DNA of 64,000 nt from JBHJGM01 sp050331815 (GTDB lineage: Bacteria > Verrucomicrobiota > Verrucomicrobiia > Opitutales > JBHJGM01): positions 124,001-188,000 of the forward strand of contig JBHJGM010000004.1 in NCBI GenBank assembly GCA_050331815.1, given 5' to 3'. The stretch's first letter is position 1, and each line of letters starts with the position of its first letter. The notes beneath the pieces were generated by a model. It saw nothing but the letters and a program-made list of their open reading frames with translations. It was not told where the DNA came from and made no database searches. This document shows, one piece after another, positions 22,796 through 31,315 of the stretch. The position numbers and the translations under genes were made by a program.

Positions 22796-24852
22796 ACGCC
22801 TTGCTGCAACAGGCCTTTGTGCTGCTTTTGACCGCGATCATCGCGGTGCCGCTGTCGCGGCGTTTCGGGCTGAGTTCGGTACTGGGCTATCTGGTGGCAG
22901 GAATTTTCATTGGTCCCTACGTGCTGGGGTTCATCGGCGGGGCCAAGGGCGCGGAGTTGATGCACATCGCCGAGTTTGGCGTCGTCATGATGCTCTTTCT
23001 CATCGGCCTGGAGGTTGACCTGAGCAAGCTCTGGCGGCTGCGCGGCGCCATTTTTGGCGCGGGCGGCGGACAGGTAACGGTGACCACGGGGATCATCGGC
23101 GGCGGGGCCTACCTGTTTGGTTTGCCGTGGCAAACCTCGCTGGCCTTCGGCTTCATTCTGGCGCTTTCCTCGACGGCCATCGCCCTGCAAACGCTCGCGG
23201 AGAAAAACCAGCTGACCAGCCCAGGCGGACAAAAGGCCTTTGCGGTATTGCTCTTTCAGGACATCGCGGTGATCCCCGCCCTCGCGCTGCTGCCCCTGCT
23301 GGCGGTGGACCCCGCGCCCAAAAACGAGGCAGCGCCCGCGCCCGAAGCCATTGAGGCCTTCATCGACAATGCCGAACCCGCCTACCTTGTCGCGGCCGGC
23401 GCGCCGGTGGACGAAGGCCACGACGTTGAGGGCCACGACGGCCACGCAGCGATGGACACTGCGATCAAGCAACTGCCCGGCTGGGCGCAGGTGTGCGTGA
23501 CGCTGGCGGCGTTGGCAGCGCTGGTGTTCATCGGGCCGCGGATCGCCCGCGGCGTCTTTTTGGTGGTGGCCTCGCTGCAGATTCGCGAGCTCTTCACGGC
23601 GGCGGCGTTGCTCCTGGTTATCGCGGTTTCTTTGCTGATGCTGCTCTTGGGCTTGAGCCCGGCGCTCGGTGCGTTTTTGGCTGGCGTCGTCTTGGCCGGT
23701 TCGGAGTTCCGGCACGAGATCGAGGCCGATATCGAACCCTTCAAGGGGCTGCTGCTCGGGCTGTTTTTCATCGCCGTGGGCGCAGGCATGAACCTCTCCC
23801 TCTTTACCGAGACCCCGCTCTCCATCCTCGCGCTGGCGCTCATGCTGACCGTCGGCAAGGCGTTGATCATCTACCCCATCGGCAAGCTCTACCGGCTGCA
23901 CCCGCAGCAAAACGCGCTGTTCTCCGTCTCGCTGGGGCAGGGGGGAGAGTTTGCGTTTGTGCTGGGGGCCTTTGCGTTGAGCCAAGGCGTCTTTCAGCCG
24001 GGCCTGGCAAATATTCTGCAGATGTCCGTCGCGGTCTCGATGGCGATCAGTCCCTTCCTTTTCCTGCTGAACGATCGCTGGCTGCAAAAGAAACTCTGCG
24101 TGGCGACCGCGCCGGAATCCACCGGCGACGCCATTGAGGAGAGCAATCCGGTCATTATCGCCGGATTTGGACGCTTCGGGCACATCATCGGGCGTATCCT
24201 TCGCTCGTACGGCGTGGGCGCGACCGTTCTCGACAATGACGCCTCCCATGTGGAGTTGTTGCGCAAACTCGGCCTGAAAGTCTACTTTGGCGACGCGGCG
24301 CGCTTCGACATGCTGGAGGCTGCCGGAGCGGGCAAGGCGCGGCTGCTGGTCGCCGCCCTGGACAGTCCCGAGATGAATCTGCGCGTTGTCCAGACGGCCC
24401 GGAAACATTTTCCGCACCTGCGGATTCTGGCCCGCGCGCATGGGCGGCAAGAGGCTTATCAGGTGCTCGACGCGGGCGTGAACGATGTCTACCGCGAGAC
24501 GCTCGACACCTCGCTGAAGCTCTCCGGCGACATCCTGAAAATTCTCGGGCATCGGGCCCTCGCCGTGGAGCGCGCCCTGATCGCATTTCGCCGACACGAT
24601 GAACGGGTCGTGCGCGAGATGGCCGGCTACGCCGGAGATACTCAGGAGTACATTCGCGAGGCGCGGGCGCGTATTGAAGAGGTGGACCTGCTCTTCCGCT
24701 CGGACCGCCAGGGTGACCCGCTATCGGGCCAGATGGCGGCCTGGGATACCGCCTCGCTGATTCACGATCCGGCCATCGGTGCCAGTGCCGACGCCAAGTC
24801 CGCAGCCAAGGCAAAAGAGGCGCCGGGGTCCGCGCACTCTGAGCAATTTTAA
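22792..24852 (+). CDS. Kef-type K+/H+ antiporter with RCK (TrkA-N) domain
   Basis: A 686-residue monovalent cation:proton antiporter-2 (CPA2) protein. The membrane domain begins LLTAIIAVPLSRRFGLSSVL and continues with GYLVAGIFIGPYVLG, VVMMLFLIGLEVDLSKLW and LGLSPALGAFLAGVVLAGSE. A cytoplasmic RCK/TrkA-N domain starts near residue 446 with VIIAGFGRFGHIIGRIL (a GxGxxG nucleotide site). An unusual 55-residue polar insertion, rich in His, Asp and Glu (residues about 173-228, including EGHDVEGHDGHAAMD), interrupts the membrane domain. It should exchange K+ for H+ and be gated by ligand binding to the RCK domain. The overlapping KefF-type gene encodes the likely ancillary subunit. Confidence 0.92.
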   Translation: MNALLQQAFVLLLTAIIAVPLSRRFGLSSVLGYLVAGIFIGPYVLGFIGGAKGAELMHIAEFGVVMMLFLIGLEVDLSKLWRLRGAIFGAGGGQVTVTTGIIGGGAYLFGLPWQTSLAFGFILALSSTAIALQTLAEKNQLTSPGGQKAFAVLLFQDIAVIPALALLPLLAVDPAPKNEAAPAPEAIEAFIDNAEPAYLVAAGAPVDEGHDVEGHDGHAAMDTAIKQLPGWAQVCVTLAALAALVFIGPRIARGVFLVVASLQIRELFTAAALLLVIAVSLLMLLLGLSPALGAFLAGVVLAGSEFRHEIEADIEPFKGLLLGLFFIAVGAGMNLSLFTETPLSILALALMLTVGKALIIYPIGKLYRLHPQQNALFSVSLGQGGEFAFVLGAFALSQGVFQPGLANILQMSVAVSMAISPFLFLLNDRWLQKKLCVATAPESTGDAIEESNPVIIAGFGRFGHIIGRILRSYGVGATVLDNDASHVELLRKLGLKVYFGDAARFDMLEAAGAGKARLLVAALDSPEMNLRVVQTARKHFPHLRILARAHGRQEAYQVLDAGVNDVYRETLDTSLKLSGDILKILGHRALAVERALIAFRRHDERVVREMAGYAGDTQEYIREARARIEEVDLLFRSDRQGDPLSGQMAAWDTASLIHDPAIGASADAKSAAKAKEAPGSAHSEQF

Positions 24853-24872
24853 ACGGCTCGCGACGCGCGAAC

Positions 24873-25196
24873 TCAGGCGTCGGTGCGGGTGGCCGGCTGC
24901 TTTTCGGCGGACTCCGCGCGGGGCGTTGCGGTGCTCTCAGGGGCCGGTTGTGCGAGCTCGGCCTTGCGGCGATTTTCTTCCGCAGCAGCCCGCTCGGCCT
25001 CATTCAGACCGTCGCGGATGTTTTCCTCAACCTCGCTGGAGGCCTTTTTAAACTCCTTGATCGACTTGGCTACGCCGCGCGCCAGCTCAGGTAGCTTCTT
25101 GGGACCAAAAATCAGCAGGACCACCGCGAGGATGATCACCACCTCCCAAATGCCGGGCGTCCACATGGCCAGGGTCGTAAAGGCTTCGTATGCCAT
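24873..25196 (-). CDS. tatA: Twin-arginine translocase subunit TatA/TatE-like
   Basis: A 107-residue protein: a short N-terminal periplasmic segment, one transmembrane helix (WEVVIILAVVLLIF), the hinge GPKKLPELARGVAKSIKEFK and a charged tail rich in Ala, Glu and Pro. The FGP hinge followed by an amphipathic helix is diagnostic of TatA/TatB. The short length favours TatA, which forms the pore that carries folded proteins across the inner membrane. I use the fourth codon (25196) as start; an ATG at 25205 is in frame. No tatC is adjacent. It converges on the Kef gene with 20 bp between stops. Confidence 0.9.
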   Translation of the reverse strand: MAYEAFTTLAMWTPGIWEVVIILAVVLLIFGPKKLPELARGVAKSIKEFKKASSEVEENIRDGLNEAERAAAEENRRKAELAQPAPESTATPRAESAEKQPATRTDA

Positions 25197-25474
25197 GATT
25201 TGCACAATAGATGCGAAATCGACGGAAGTAAAGGCGCTCCTGCGCAGCCCTCATGCAGGCATTTTGCGCAACTCCCGCTTTTTGGATGCCTCCGATCCCT
25301 CCCGTTCAAAGCGTCTCAGCTTAGCGGCCTTCTGTTTCATAATGCCGTCTCAGCATTCTGAAGGATTCACCCCACCGATAAGCGGTTGCGAGGCTCAACC
25401 TGCTTCCGCGTAAAGTCCTGTTCTCCTGTCTAATTTCTCTGTGCCCTCTATATCCTCCCGTTCAAATTCAAGCT

Positions 25475-25903
25475 TCATTCGGGGAGGCGTTCGCCGGGTT
25501 CGGGCAGAGGGGCCGAGCCGGGGATGTAGACCGGATGGCCCGGGCGGGGACGGCCTTGTTCCACGCTCAGGCCCAGCGAGGTGCCGCGGCGCAGCCCCGC
25601 CGGCAGCAGCACCGCGCTCATTTGCCCGCGAAAGTCGACCGCCACCAGCGAGCCGTTGATCGCCAGTGAGGCCGAATCGAGCACAACCACCGCTTGCCTA
25701 TTTTCCGGCCCCACCCAGACGATTTCGCCGACGCGCACCGAGGCGCGAGGTTTGAACGGGTCGAAGGCGTTTGCCTCCGGTGATGAGGGAGCTTCAGCAG
25801 GCGCGTCGCTGCGGCAGGCAGTCAGACTGGCGCTGACTACTGCCACAAAGAAAACGACAGCCCGTTGCCGGACTGCCGTGAAAAGTTTTCGGGACGCACG
25901 CAC
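25475..25903 (-). CDS. Hypothetical lipoprotein
   Basis: A 142-residue protein with a basic N-terminus, a hydrophobic stretch and a lipobox LTAC (Cys30), so it is probably a membrane-anchored lipoprotein. The mature part contains RVGEIVWVGPENRQAVVVLD and LPAGLRRGTSLGLSVEQGR, two beta-rich stretches of a small SH3/OB-like domain type often found in verrucomicrobial proteins of unknown role. It lies 71 bp downstream of rpoD on the same strand and may be cotranscribed with it. A 278-bp gap separates it from tatA, and I see no gene or clear hairpin there. Confidence 0.6.
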   Translation of the reverse strand: MRASRKLFTAVRQRAVVFFVAVVSASLTACRSDAPAEAPSSPEANAFDPFKPRASVRVGEIVWVGPENRQAVVVLDSASLAINGSLVAVDFRGQMSAVLLPAGLRRGTSLGLSVEQGRPRPGHPVYIPGSAPLPEPGERLPE

Positions 25904-25974
25904 GCCTTCGAGGCCAGGTCAGCGAGATTGCTGGCAGCCAGATGCACACACCGCCAGCATTGCTTGCCCGGTCC

Positions 25975-27714
25975 TTATTCGCCGTTGCGCTTGAAGTTTT
26001 CGAAGCCCGGGCCGCTGGTGTCGTACTCGCCTTCGAAGAAACCATGCAACTGGCGGATGCGGGTGGGGTGGCGCATTTTGCGCAGGGCCTTAGCCTCAAT
26101 TTGGCGGATACGTTCGCGGGTGACGTTGAACATGCGGCCGACCTCTTCAAGCGTGCGACTGTAGCCATCCTGCAGGCCAAAGCGGAAGGAGAGCACCCGG
26201 CGCTCGCGCTCGGTCAGCGAGTCGAGCACGTCCATGATCTTTTCGCGCAGAAGGCTGTAGGCGGTCATGTCGTAGGGATTTTCCGCGCCCTTGTCTTCGA
26301 TGAAGTCGCCAAAGTTTGTGTCGTCGCTGTCGCCCACCGGGCTTTGCAGCGAGATGGGCTGCTGAGCCATTTTCATGATGGCCTGCACACGCTCGACGGG
26401 CATCTGCATCTCCTCGGCGACTTCCTCGGGGGTCGGCTCGTGCCCGAGCTCTTGCAGGAGCATCTTTTGCACCTGCATGACCTTGTTGAGGGTTTCGATC
26501 ATGTGCACAGGAATGCGGATGGTGCGCGCCTGGTCGGCGATCGAGCGGGTGATGGCCTGGCGGATCCACCAGGTCGCGTATGTGGAAAACTTGTAGCCGC
26601 GGCGGTACTCGAATTTCTCAACCGCCTTCATCAAGCCCATGTTGCCCTCTTGAATCAGGTCGAGGAACGAGAGGCCGCGGTTGGTGTACTTTTTGGCAAT
26701 GGAGATCACCAGACGCAAGTTGGACTCGACCATCTCGGTCTTGGCGCGGTGGGCAGCGCGCACGCTCTTGCGCGTCTCGCGGATGAGTTCGAGCAGTTCG
26801 CGCGGGTCCATGCGGTAACGCAGGGCGTAGGCGTCGAGCTCCTTCTGGATGGCTTCCGGATTGAGGCGGCGGCGGGTGGTGCCCACGCGCTTGAGCAGCT
26901 CCTGATTGTCGACCAGGCGCTCAATTTTGCGAAACTCCGGCGAGAGTGCGTCGAGAAACTCCTCGAACACCTTCAGCTTGAAGCAGAACTTTTTGTAGAT
27001 CGGCTTGAGCTGGGCCTCGTACTTTTTGAAGCGCGTGGTGGAGCGCTTGCGGTTGGTCTCATTGGAGGCGTTGCCGATATCGCTCCAGGCTTTTTCGAGG
27101 CGCTGCTCGATTTTTTCAGCGGCTTCCAGGTGCTTGGGCAGGTTCTTGAAAAAGTTTTCCCGGCTATCGACTTTTTTATCGAGCACAACCCGGTCAAAGC
27201 GCTCCTCGCGATTGATCAGCTTGCGCGCCAGTTCGATTTGAAAGGCGTTGGTGATGCCAACGGAAAAGAGCGTGTCCAAAGCCGCCTGTTCGGCTTTTTC
27301 GATGCGCTTGGAGATGGCCACCTCCTGCTCGCGCGTGAGCAACGGCACCTGGCCCATCTGCTTCAGATACATGCGTACCGGGTCGTCCAGAATGTCGGCC
27401 TGGGCGGTGCGGGCCTGCTGCTCCTCGTTTTCTTCGAGCCGGGCCTTGTAGTTGGCCACTTCTTCAGCGTCGAGGATGTCGATCTCGAGGTTTTCGAGAA
27501 TGTTGACGATGTTCTCGATCTCCTCGGGGTGATTGACGCTTTCGGGCAGCTCCTTGTTGATGTCCTGCACCGTCAAGTAACCCTGCTCCTTGGCGAGGCG
27601 GATCAGGTGACGAATCTTATCGTTGAGCTTACCCTGGCCGACGGCGTCAGCACTTTCGGCCTTGGCGGCGACTTTGGGTTGGGCGGCGGGTTTGGTTGCC
27701 TGTTTTACAGCCAT
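25975..27714 (-). CDS. rpoD: Primary RNA polymerase sigma factor RpoD
   Basis: A 579-residue primary sigma-70 factor. Region 1.2 (DDPVRMYLKQMGQVPLLTRE) starts near residue 110. A non-conserved helical insertion covers about 165-315. Region 2 runs from ESNLRLVISIAKKYTNRG (about 329) through STYATWWIRQAITRSIADQA to IRIPVHM, followed by region 3 and region 4 with LEEVGRMFNVTRERIRQIEA. The C-terminus extends past the usual end by about 22 residues (GFFEGEYDTSGPGFENF). It lies 17 bp downstream of dnaG, a conserved pairing in bacterial macromolecular-synthesis operons. Confidence 0.97.
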   Translation of the reverse strand: MAVKQATKPAAQPKVAAKAESADAVGQGKLNDKIRHLIRLAKEQGYLTVQDINKELPESVNHPEEIENIVNILENLEIDILDAEEVANYKARLEENEEQQARTAQADILDDPVRMYLKQMGQVPLLTREQEVAISKRIEKAEQAALDTLFSVGITNAFQIELARKLINREERFDRVVLDKKVDSRENFFKNLPKHLEAAEKIEQRLEKAWSDIGNASNETNRKRSTTRFKKYEAQLKPIYKKFCFKLKVFEEFLDALSPEFRKIERLVDNQELLKRVGTTRRRLNPEAIQKELDAYALRYRMDPRELLELIRETRKSVRAAHRAKTEMVESNLRLVISIAKKYTNRGLSFLDLIQEGNMGLMKAVEKFEYRRGYKFSTYATWWIRQAITRSIADQARTIRIPVHMIETLNKVMQVQKMLLQELGHEPTPEEVAEEMQMPVERVQAIMKMAQQPISLQSPVGDSDDTNFGDFIEDKGAENPYDMTAYSLLREKIMDVLDSLTERERRVLSFRFGLQDGYSRTLEEVGRMFNVTRERIRQIEAKALRKMRHPTRIRQLHGFFEGEYDTSGPGFENFKRNGE

Positions 27715-27731
27715 ATGAGTGGAAGGGACGA

Positions 27732-29600
27732 TCAGGTTGAAATCAGGTCGGATGACGGGGAGATTTGGGGAAATTCGCTGGCCAGAGAACGCAGACGTCG
27801 GCGCTCGCCGTACAGGCTGGCTAGTTGCTCGGGTTGGACCTCAGGGGTATTTACGATGAGACCCTCCACGCGGCGACGCTCATTATCGAGGGCGTGCGTG
27901 TACAGTCGGCGCAAACAGCGGTTGGCCGCGTCAACAGGGTCTTCGATTTGGAGCTCAAGGGACAAAAGACGATAAAGTAGTTGTTTAGGTTTGGATTCCT
28001 CCATCGAATTGGCGAGAGACTCCTGTCCATTCCACTGATTGTTGCGCATCAATGAGAGTGCCGATAACCAGAGGGCGGCTTCGGGTGAGTCTTCTGTAAG
28101 CCAATCAGGATCAAGGACCTCCGCGATGAATGGGACAAGGTGGTCGTGCCGTATGCACAGGAATAAAAGTTCGGACGCAGCGGTTGTCAACTTCCCGCCG
28201 GAAAAACCCTGAGTTTTGGGCCGATTTTCATTGACAGTACCCCGGGAAACCTTCCCTTGCTGCCGTGACCATTCCTGCTCAGCGATGTGCTGCTCCACGC
28301 GCAGCAGCGCGGCGGCTTCGCTGAGGTTGGCCTGCGCCGCGAGAACGGAATCACATTCGCGAAGAACCTCGATAATGCGGCCCAGGGCCTCACTTTTTTC
28401 GCGGGGAGAGGCGGCCAGCGGCTCGGGAAGCCATTCGCGCACGCAGACATCCATCGCCGAGAGCGAATTCTCCCGCAACGCTTCCACGGCTTCGGACCCC
28501 TTTTCCAGTAGCAGTGAATCCGGGTCGGCGCCCTCGGGCAGGGGGATGAAGCGCAGTTCCAGCCCGGCTTTGAAAGCGAGGGGCAGGGCGCGTACGGCGG
28601 CGCGGCGGCCGGCAGCATCCCCATCCAGAAAAACGCGAACCTGCGGCGTGTAGCGGGCCATCAGGGCGAGTTGCTCGGCGGTAATCGCGGTGCCCTGCGG
28701 CGCCACCGCGGTTGCCAGTCCGTGCTCCCAGCAGCGGATCGCATCCAGTTGACCTTCCACCAGGAGAAAGTGCGCGCTGGCGTCCTTCACGTGGGTGCGC
28801 GCCCGCTCCAGGCCAAACAGCACGTGGCTTTTGCGAAAGAGCGGCGTCTCGGGCGAGTTGATATACTTGCCAGGCGGGTCGTCTTCGGGGGTGACACCCT
28901 CCAACTGGCGCGCCGTGAAGGCGATCACGCGCCCCTGCACATCGCGGATGGGGATCATCAGTCGCCCCCGGAAGCGCGGGCGCAGGGTTCGCGGGTTCGA
29001 ATCCCGGCCACGTGGCTCGTAAAAGAGGCCGCTCTCCTCGATGGCCGCCGGTGTGAATTCCGCGCGCAGCAGCCGCTCAACGAGCCTGCCGCCGTCGGGA
29101 GGCGCGAAGCCGATCGCATACTTTTTGGCCACCTCCAGATCGAAACGGCGGCGCTGTGTCCAGTATTCGCGGACTTGGTCGGCCGGCGCTTTTTCGGCCA
29201 GCAGGCACTCGTGAAAATATGCTGCCGCAGCTTCGTGAATGGCGAACAACTCCTTGCGCCGCGAGGCGCGCTGACCGGCGTTGGCCCCGCCGCCTTCCCC
29301 GGCCTCATACTCGAGGGGAATGTTGAAGCGCGCGCTGAGGGCCTCGACCGCTTCGTAAAAGCTCAGGTTTTCCTGCTTTTGCACGAAGTCGAAGAGATCG
29401 CCCCCCTGGCTTGTGCTGAAGCAGTAGTAAAAGCCCTTGTCCGGATGGACGTTGAAGGAGGGAGTCTTCTCGCTGGAAAAGGGTGAGAGGCCCAGCCAGC
29501 GGTTGCCCACGCGCTTCAGCTGCACATGCGCCGAGACCACGTCGACGATGTTCACCTGGGCGCGAATCGCTTCAATACTGCTTTGCTTGATGCGCGGCAT
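27732..29600 (-). CDS. dnaG: DNA primase DnaG, with degenerate zinc ribbon
   Basis: A 622-residue primase. The N-terminal CHC2-type domain retains its sequence frame (GLSPFSSEKTPSFNVHPDKG, GGDLFDFV), but the zinc ligands at 39, 42, 60 and 63 read Ser, Ser, Cys, Thr instead of Cys, His, Cys, Cys. The RNA-polymerase-like core is intact: YAIGFAPPDGGRL, RFRGRLMIPIRDVQGRV, GKYINSPETPLFRKS, and the TOPRIM acids in LLVEGQLDAIRCW and RVFLDGDAAGRRA. A C-terminal helicase-interaction region follows. It makes RNA primers for replication. It is transcribed with rpoD downstream, and a terminator separates it from the VWA gene upstream. Confidence 0.95.
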   Translation of the reverse strand: MPRIKQSSIEAIRAQVNIVDVVSAHVQLKRVGNRWLGLSPFSSEKTPSFNVHPDKGFYYCFSTSQGGDLFDFVQKQENLSFYEAVEALSARFNIPLEYEAGEGGGANAGQRASRRKELFAIHEAAAAYFHECLLAEKAPADQVREYWTQRRRFDLEVAKKYAIGFAPPDGGRLVERLLRAEFTPAAIEESGLFYEPRGRDSNPRTLRPRFRGRLMIPIRDVQGRVIAFTARQLEGVTPEDDPPGKYINSPETPLFRKSHVLFGLERARTHVKDASAHFLLVEGQLDAIRCWEHGLATAVAPQGTAITAEQLALMARYTPQVRVFLDGDAAGRRAAVRALPLAFKAGLELRFIPLPEGADPDSLLLEKGSEAVEALRENSLSAMDVCVREWLPEPLAASPREKSEALGRIIEVLRECDSVLAAQANLSEAAALLRVEQHIAEQEWSRQQGKVSRGTVNENRPKTQGFSGGKLTTAASELLFLCIRHDHLVPFIAEVLDPDWLTEDSPEAALWLSALSLMRNNQWNGQESLANSMEESKPKQLLYRLLSLELQIEDPVDAANRCLRRLYTHALDNERRRVEGLIVNTPEVQPEQLASLYGERRRLRSLASEFPQISPSSDLIST

Positions 29601-29783
29601 GCTCCCCGAAAATCCTCCTGCGATACCAGTGGCCCAAACGCGTCGGGAGTTCCCTCAATCTCCCGTGCGTGCCCCGATTTGTGGCGCACAGCTTACCCGC
29701 CTGCGGGCTTACGGAAAGCGCAAAGGCCGATTGCGAATCGAATGTGAATAACCCGCACGCACAGCGGTAGCCACTGTACAAAA

Positions 29784-29818
29784 AAGCGCCGCTTCCCCGT
29801 GCTAGAAAGAAGCGGCGC
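29784..29818 (-). terminator. Rho-independent terminator of the VWA gene
   Basis: A 9-bp perfect stem of GCGCCGCTT (29786-29794) and AAGCGGCGC (29810-29818). On the minus strand it is followed by a T run, 46 bp past the stop of the VWA gene and ahead of dnaG. Confidence 0.88.
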
Positions 29819-29864
29819 CGTCGAAGCTCGTCAGGCTCATTCTGGCGACGAACCACCTGAAAAA

Positions 29865-31199
29865 TCAGTTTGAGTCGATCGTTTGCTGGTTGCGCACCTG
29901 GTAGGATTCCGTGCGCAGGGATTTGCGCGCTTCCTTATCCATGCCGTCGGCGGCGACTGCTTCCGTCTGCGAACCGAACAGACTGTTAAAATCAGCCAGC
30001 GCCGCATCCTGGATTTCTTCGTTCAGCGTGGCATTTGCCTGCACACGCGCGCGCAGTAATTCGCTGGCATCGGCTGCGCGGCCCGCATCGAACAACGCGA
30101 TGGCGCGGTCCTGATCGTCCGCCGTTTCGTTGAAGGCTATCTGGCGCACGACCTCCGGATTGACCGAGGCGGCGATGGCGGCCATGTCGTCCGAAGCGCG
30201 CACGTGCGCCAACGTGGTCACCTGAATGCGGCGGCTGTCGTTGGCGAGCGAGTCGTAGGCGACGGAAACCTCGCCAACCATTGCCAGCGCCCCGGACGTA
30301 TGCGCCGGCAACGCCACCTCAACCAGCGCGTACTTTTCCTGCTCGGCATACAGTTGGTTGATGTCGATGGAAACGCGGTTGCCGGCGATTTCGCCCTCGG
30401 AGAGATGCACCTGTATGGTGGCGTTGGTGCCGACGACATTCAACACATCGCCAATCTCGCTTTCGAAGATGCCGGCCAGTTCGGTGGGCTTGGAGGCAAA
30501 GTAGGCGTTACCCTGCCCGGCGGCGGAAAGGCGCGTCATCAAGTCCTCGTTGTAATCGATGCCCAGACCGATGGTGCTGACTGAGATAGCCTCGTCGGCC
30601 AGTTCACGACCCAGCCGTGCGAAGTCCGTTGGTTTGCTTGGGCCGGAGTTGGCCAGGCCATCCGAAAGCAGGATCATTCGGTCAAAGCGTTCAGCGGTGC
30701 GGTACTCAGCGCTCTGGGCGGCGGCCAGTTGCAGCCCGGCGTAAATGTTGGTATTGCCGCGCGATTGCAGGCGGGCGATGGCCTGGCTGGCCCGGGCGCG
30801 GTCGAGTAGCCCGCTGGGGTAGACGACGGTGGCCTCGTGGTCATAAGCCACGATAGTCAGCCGATCGTTGTGACTGAGACGCTCGATGGCTTCGAGGGCA
30901 CCCTGGCGCGCGGCGGCGATTTTCTCACCGCCCATCGAGCCCGAGCGGTCGATCACCAGCGCGAGGTTGACGGGCGGGCGATCGCCGGCGCTCCCAAGTT
31001 TTTTAGGGTTCAGACCCACATTCAAGATAACGGTTTCCGGCTGAGCGGCTGGTATCAGCGCATAGTCAAAGTCGACGGTCACGTCGACGTCCTCGGGCAG
31101 CAGAGCCGCCTGACTGGAAGGGATGCTTTGCAGCGCGGCCAGCGAAAGGCAGATGCCGGCCAAGGCGCCGCGCACACAAAATGGCGCGGGTGTTTTCAT
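29865..31199 (-). CDS. Exported von Willebrand factor type A domain protein
   Basis: A 444-residue protein. The start is set by GGAGG nine bases before the ATG complementary to 31197-31199, which opens a Sec signal ending SSQA (about residue 31). The VWA domain begins PPVNLALVIDRSGSMGG, with the metal-ion-dependent adhesion motif D-x-S-x-S (Asp84, Ser86, Ser88). It continues with SRGNTNIYAGLQLA (MIDAS Thr region) and MILLSDGLANSGPS. The C-terminal 200 residues match the helical tail of YfbK/BatA-like VWA proteins. A surface or periplasmic scaffold binding a protein ligand is likely. The TPR lipoprotein gene 117 bp upstream on the same strand may belong with it. Confidence 0.85.
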   Translation of the reverse strand: MKTPAPFCVRGALAGICLSLAALQSIPSSQAALLPEDVDVTVDFDYALIPAAQPETVILNVGLNPKKLGSAGDRPPVNLALVIDRSGSMGGEKIAAARQGALEAIERLSHNDRLTIVAYDHEATVVYPSGLLDRARASQAIARLQSRGNTNIYAGLQLAAAQSAEYRTAERFDRMILLSDGLANSGPSKPTDFARLGRELADEAISVSTIGLGIDYNEDLMTRLSAAGQGNAYFASKPTELAGIFESEIGDVLNVVGTNATIQVHLSEGEIAGNRVSIDINQLYAEQEKYALVEVALPAHTSGALAMVGEVSVAYDSLANDSRRIQVTTLAHVRASDDMAAIAASVNPEVVRQIAFNETADDQDRAIALFDAGRAADASELLRARVQANATLNEEIQDAALADFNSLFGSQTEAVAADGMDKEARKSLRTESYQVRNQQTIDSN

Positions 31200-31315
31200 G
31201 GGTTGGTTGCCTCCGATGAGAAGGGTTTTTCGTTCAGGTGACGGCACCGACTGGCACCGCCTTTTGCCCATGAATACGCGCCGCCGCACGCTTTCTTAGA
31301 AAGCGTCTACGAAGC

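Noticed and set aside
22759..24597. 612-residue minus-strand frame over the Kef antiporter
   Set aside because: Antisense shadow; the plus-strand frame has transmembrane and RCK motifs.
25942..27975. 677-residue plus-strand frame over rpoD
   Set aside because: Leu/Val/Gly-rich antisense shadow of the highly conserved rpoD.
28988..29010. String GGTTCGAATCCC resembling a tRNA T-arm inside dnaG
   Set aside because: No acceptor, D or anticodon arms around it, and the reading frame codes for the conserved DnaG sequence before RFRGRLMIPI.
29572..29856. 94-residue minus-strand frame between the VWA gene and dnaG
   Set aside because: Overlaps the VWA terminator and the dnaG start, with no family features; it is most likely non-coding.
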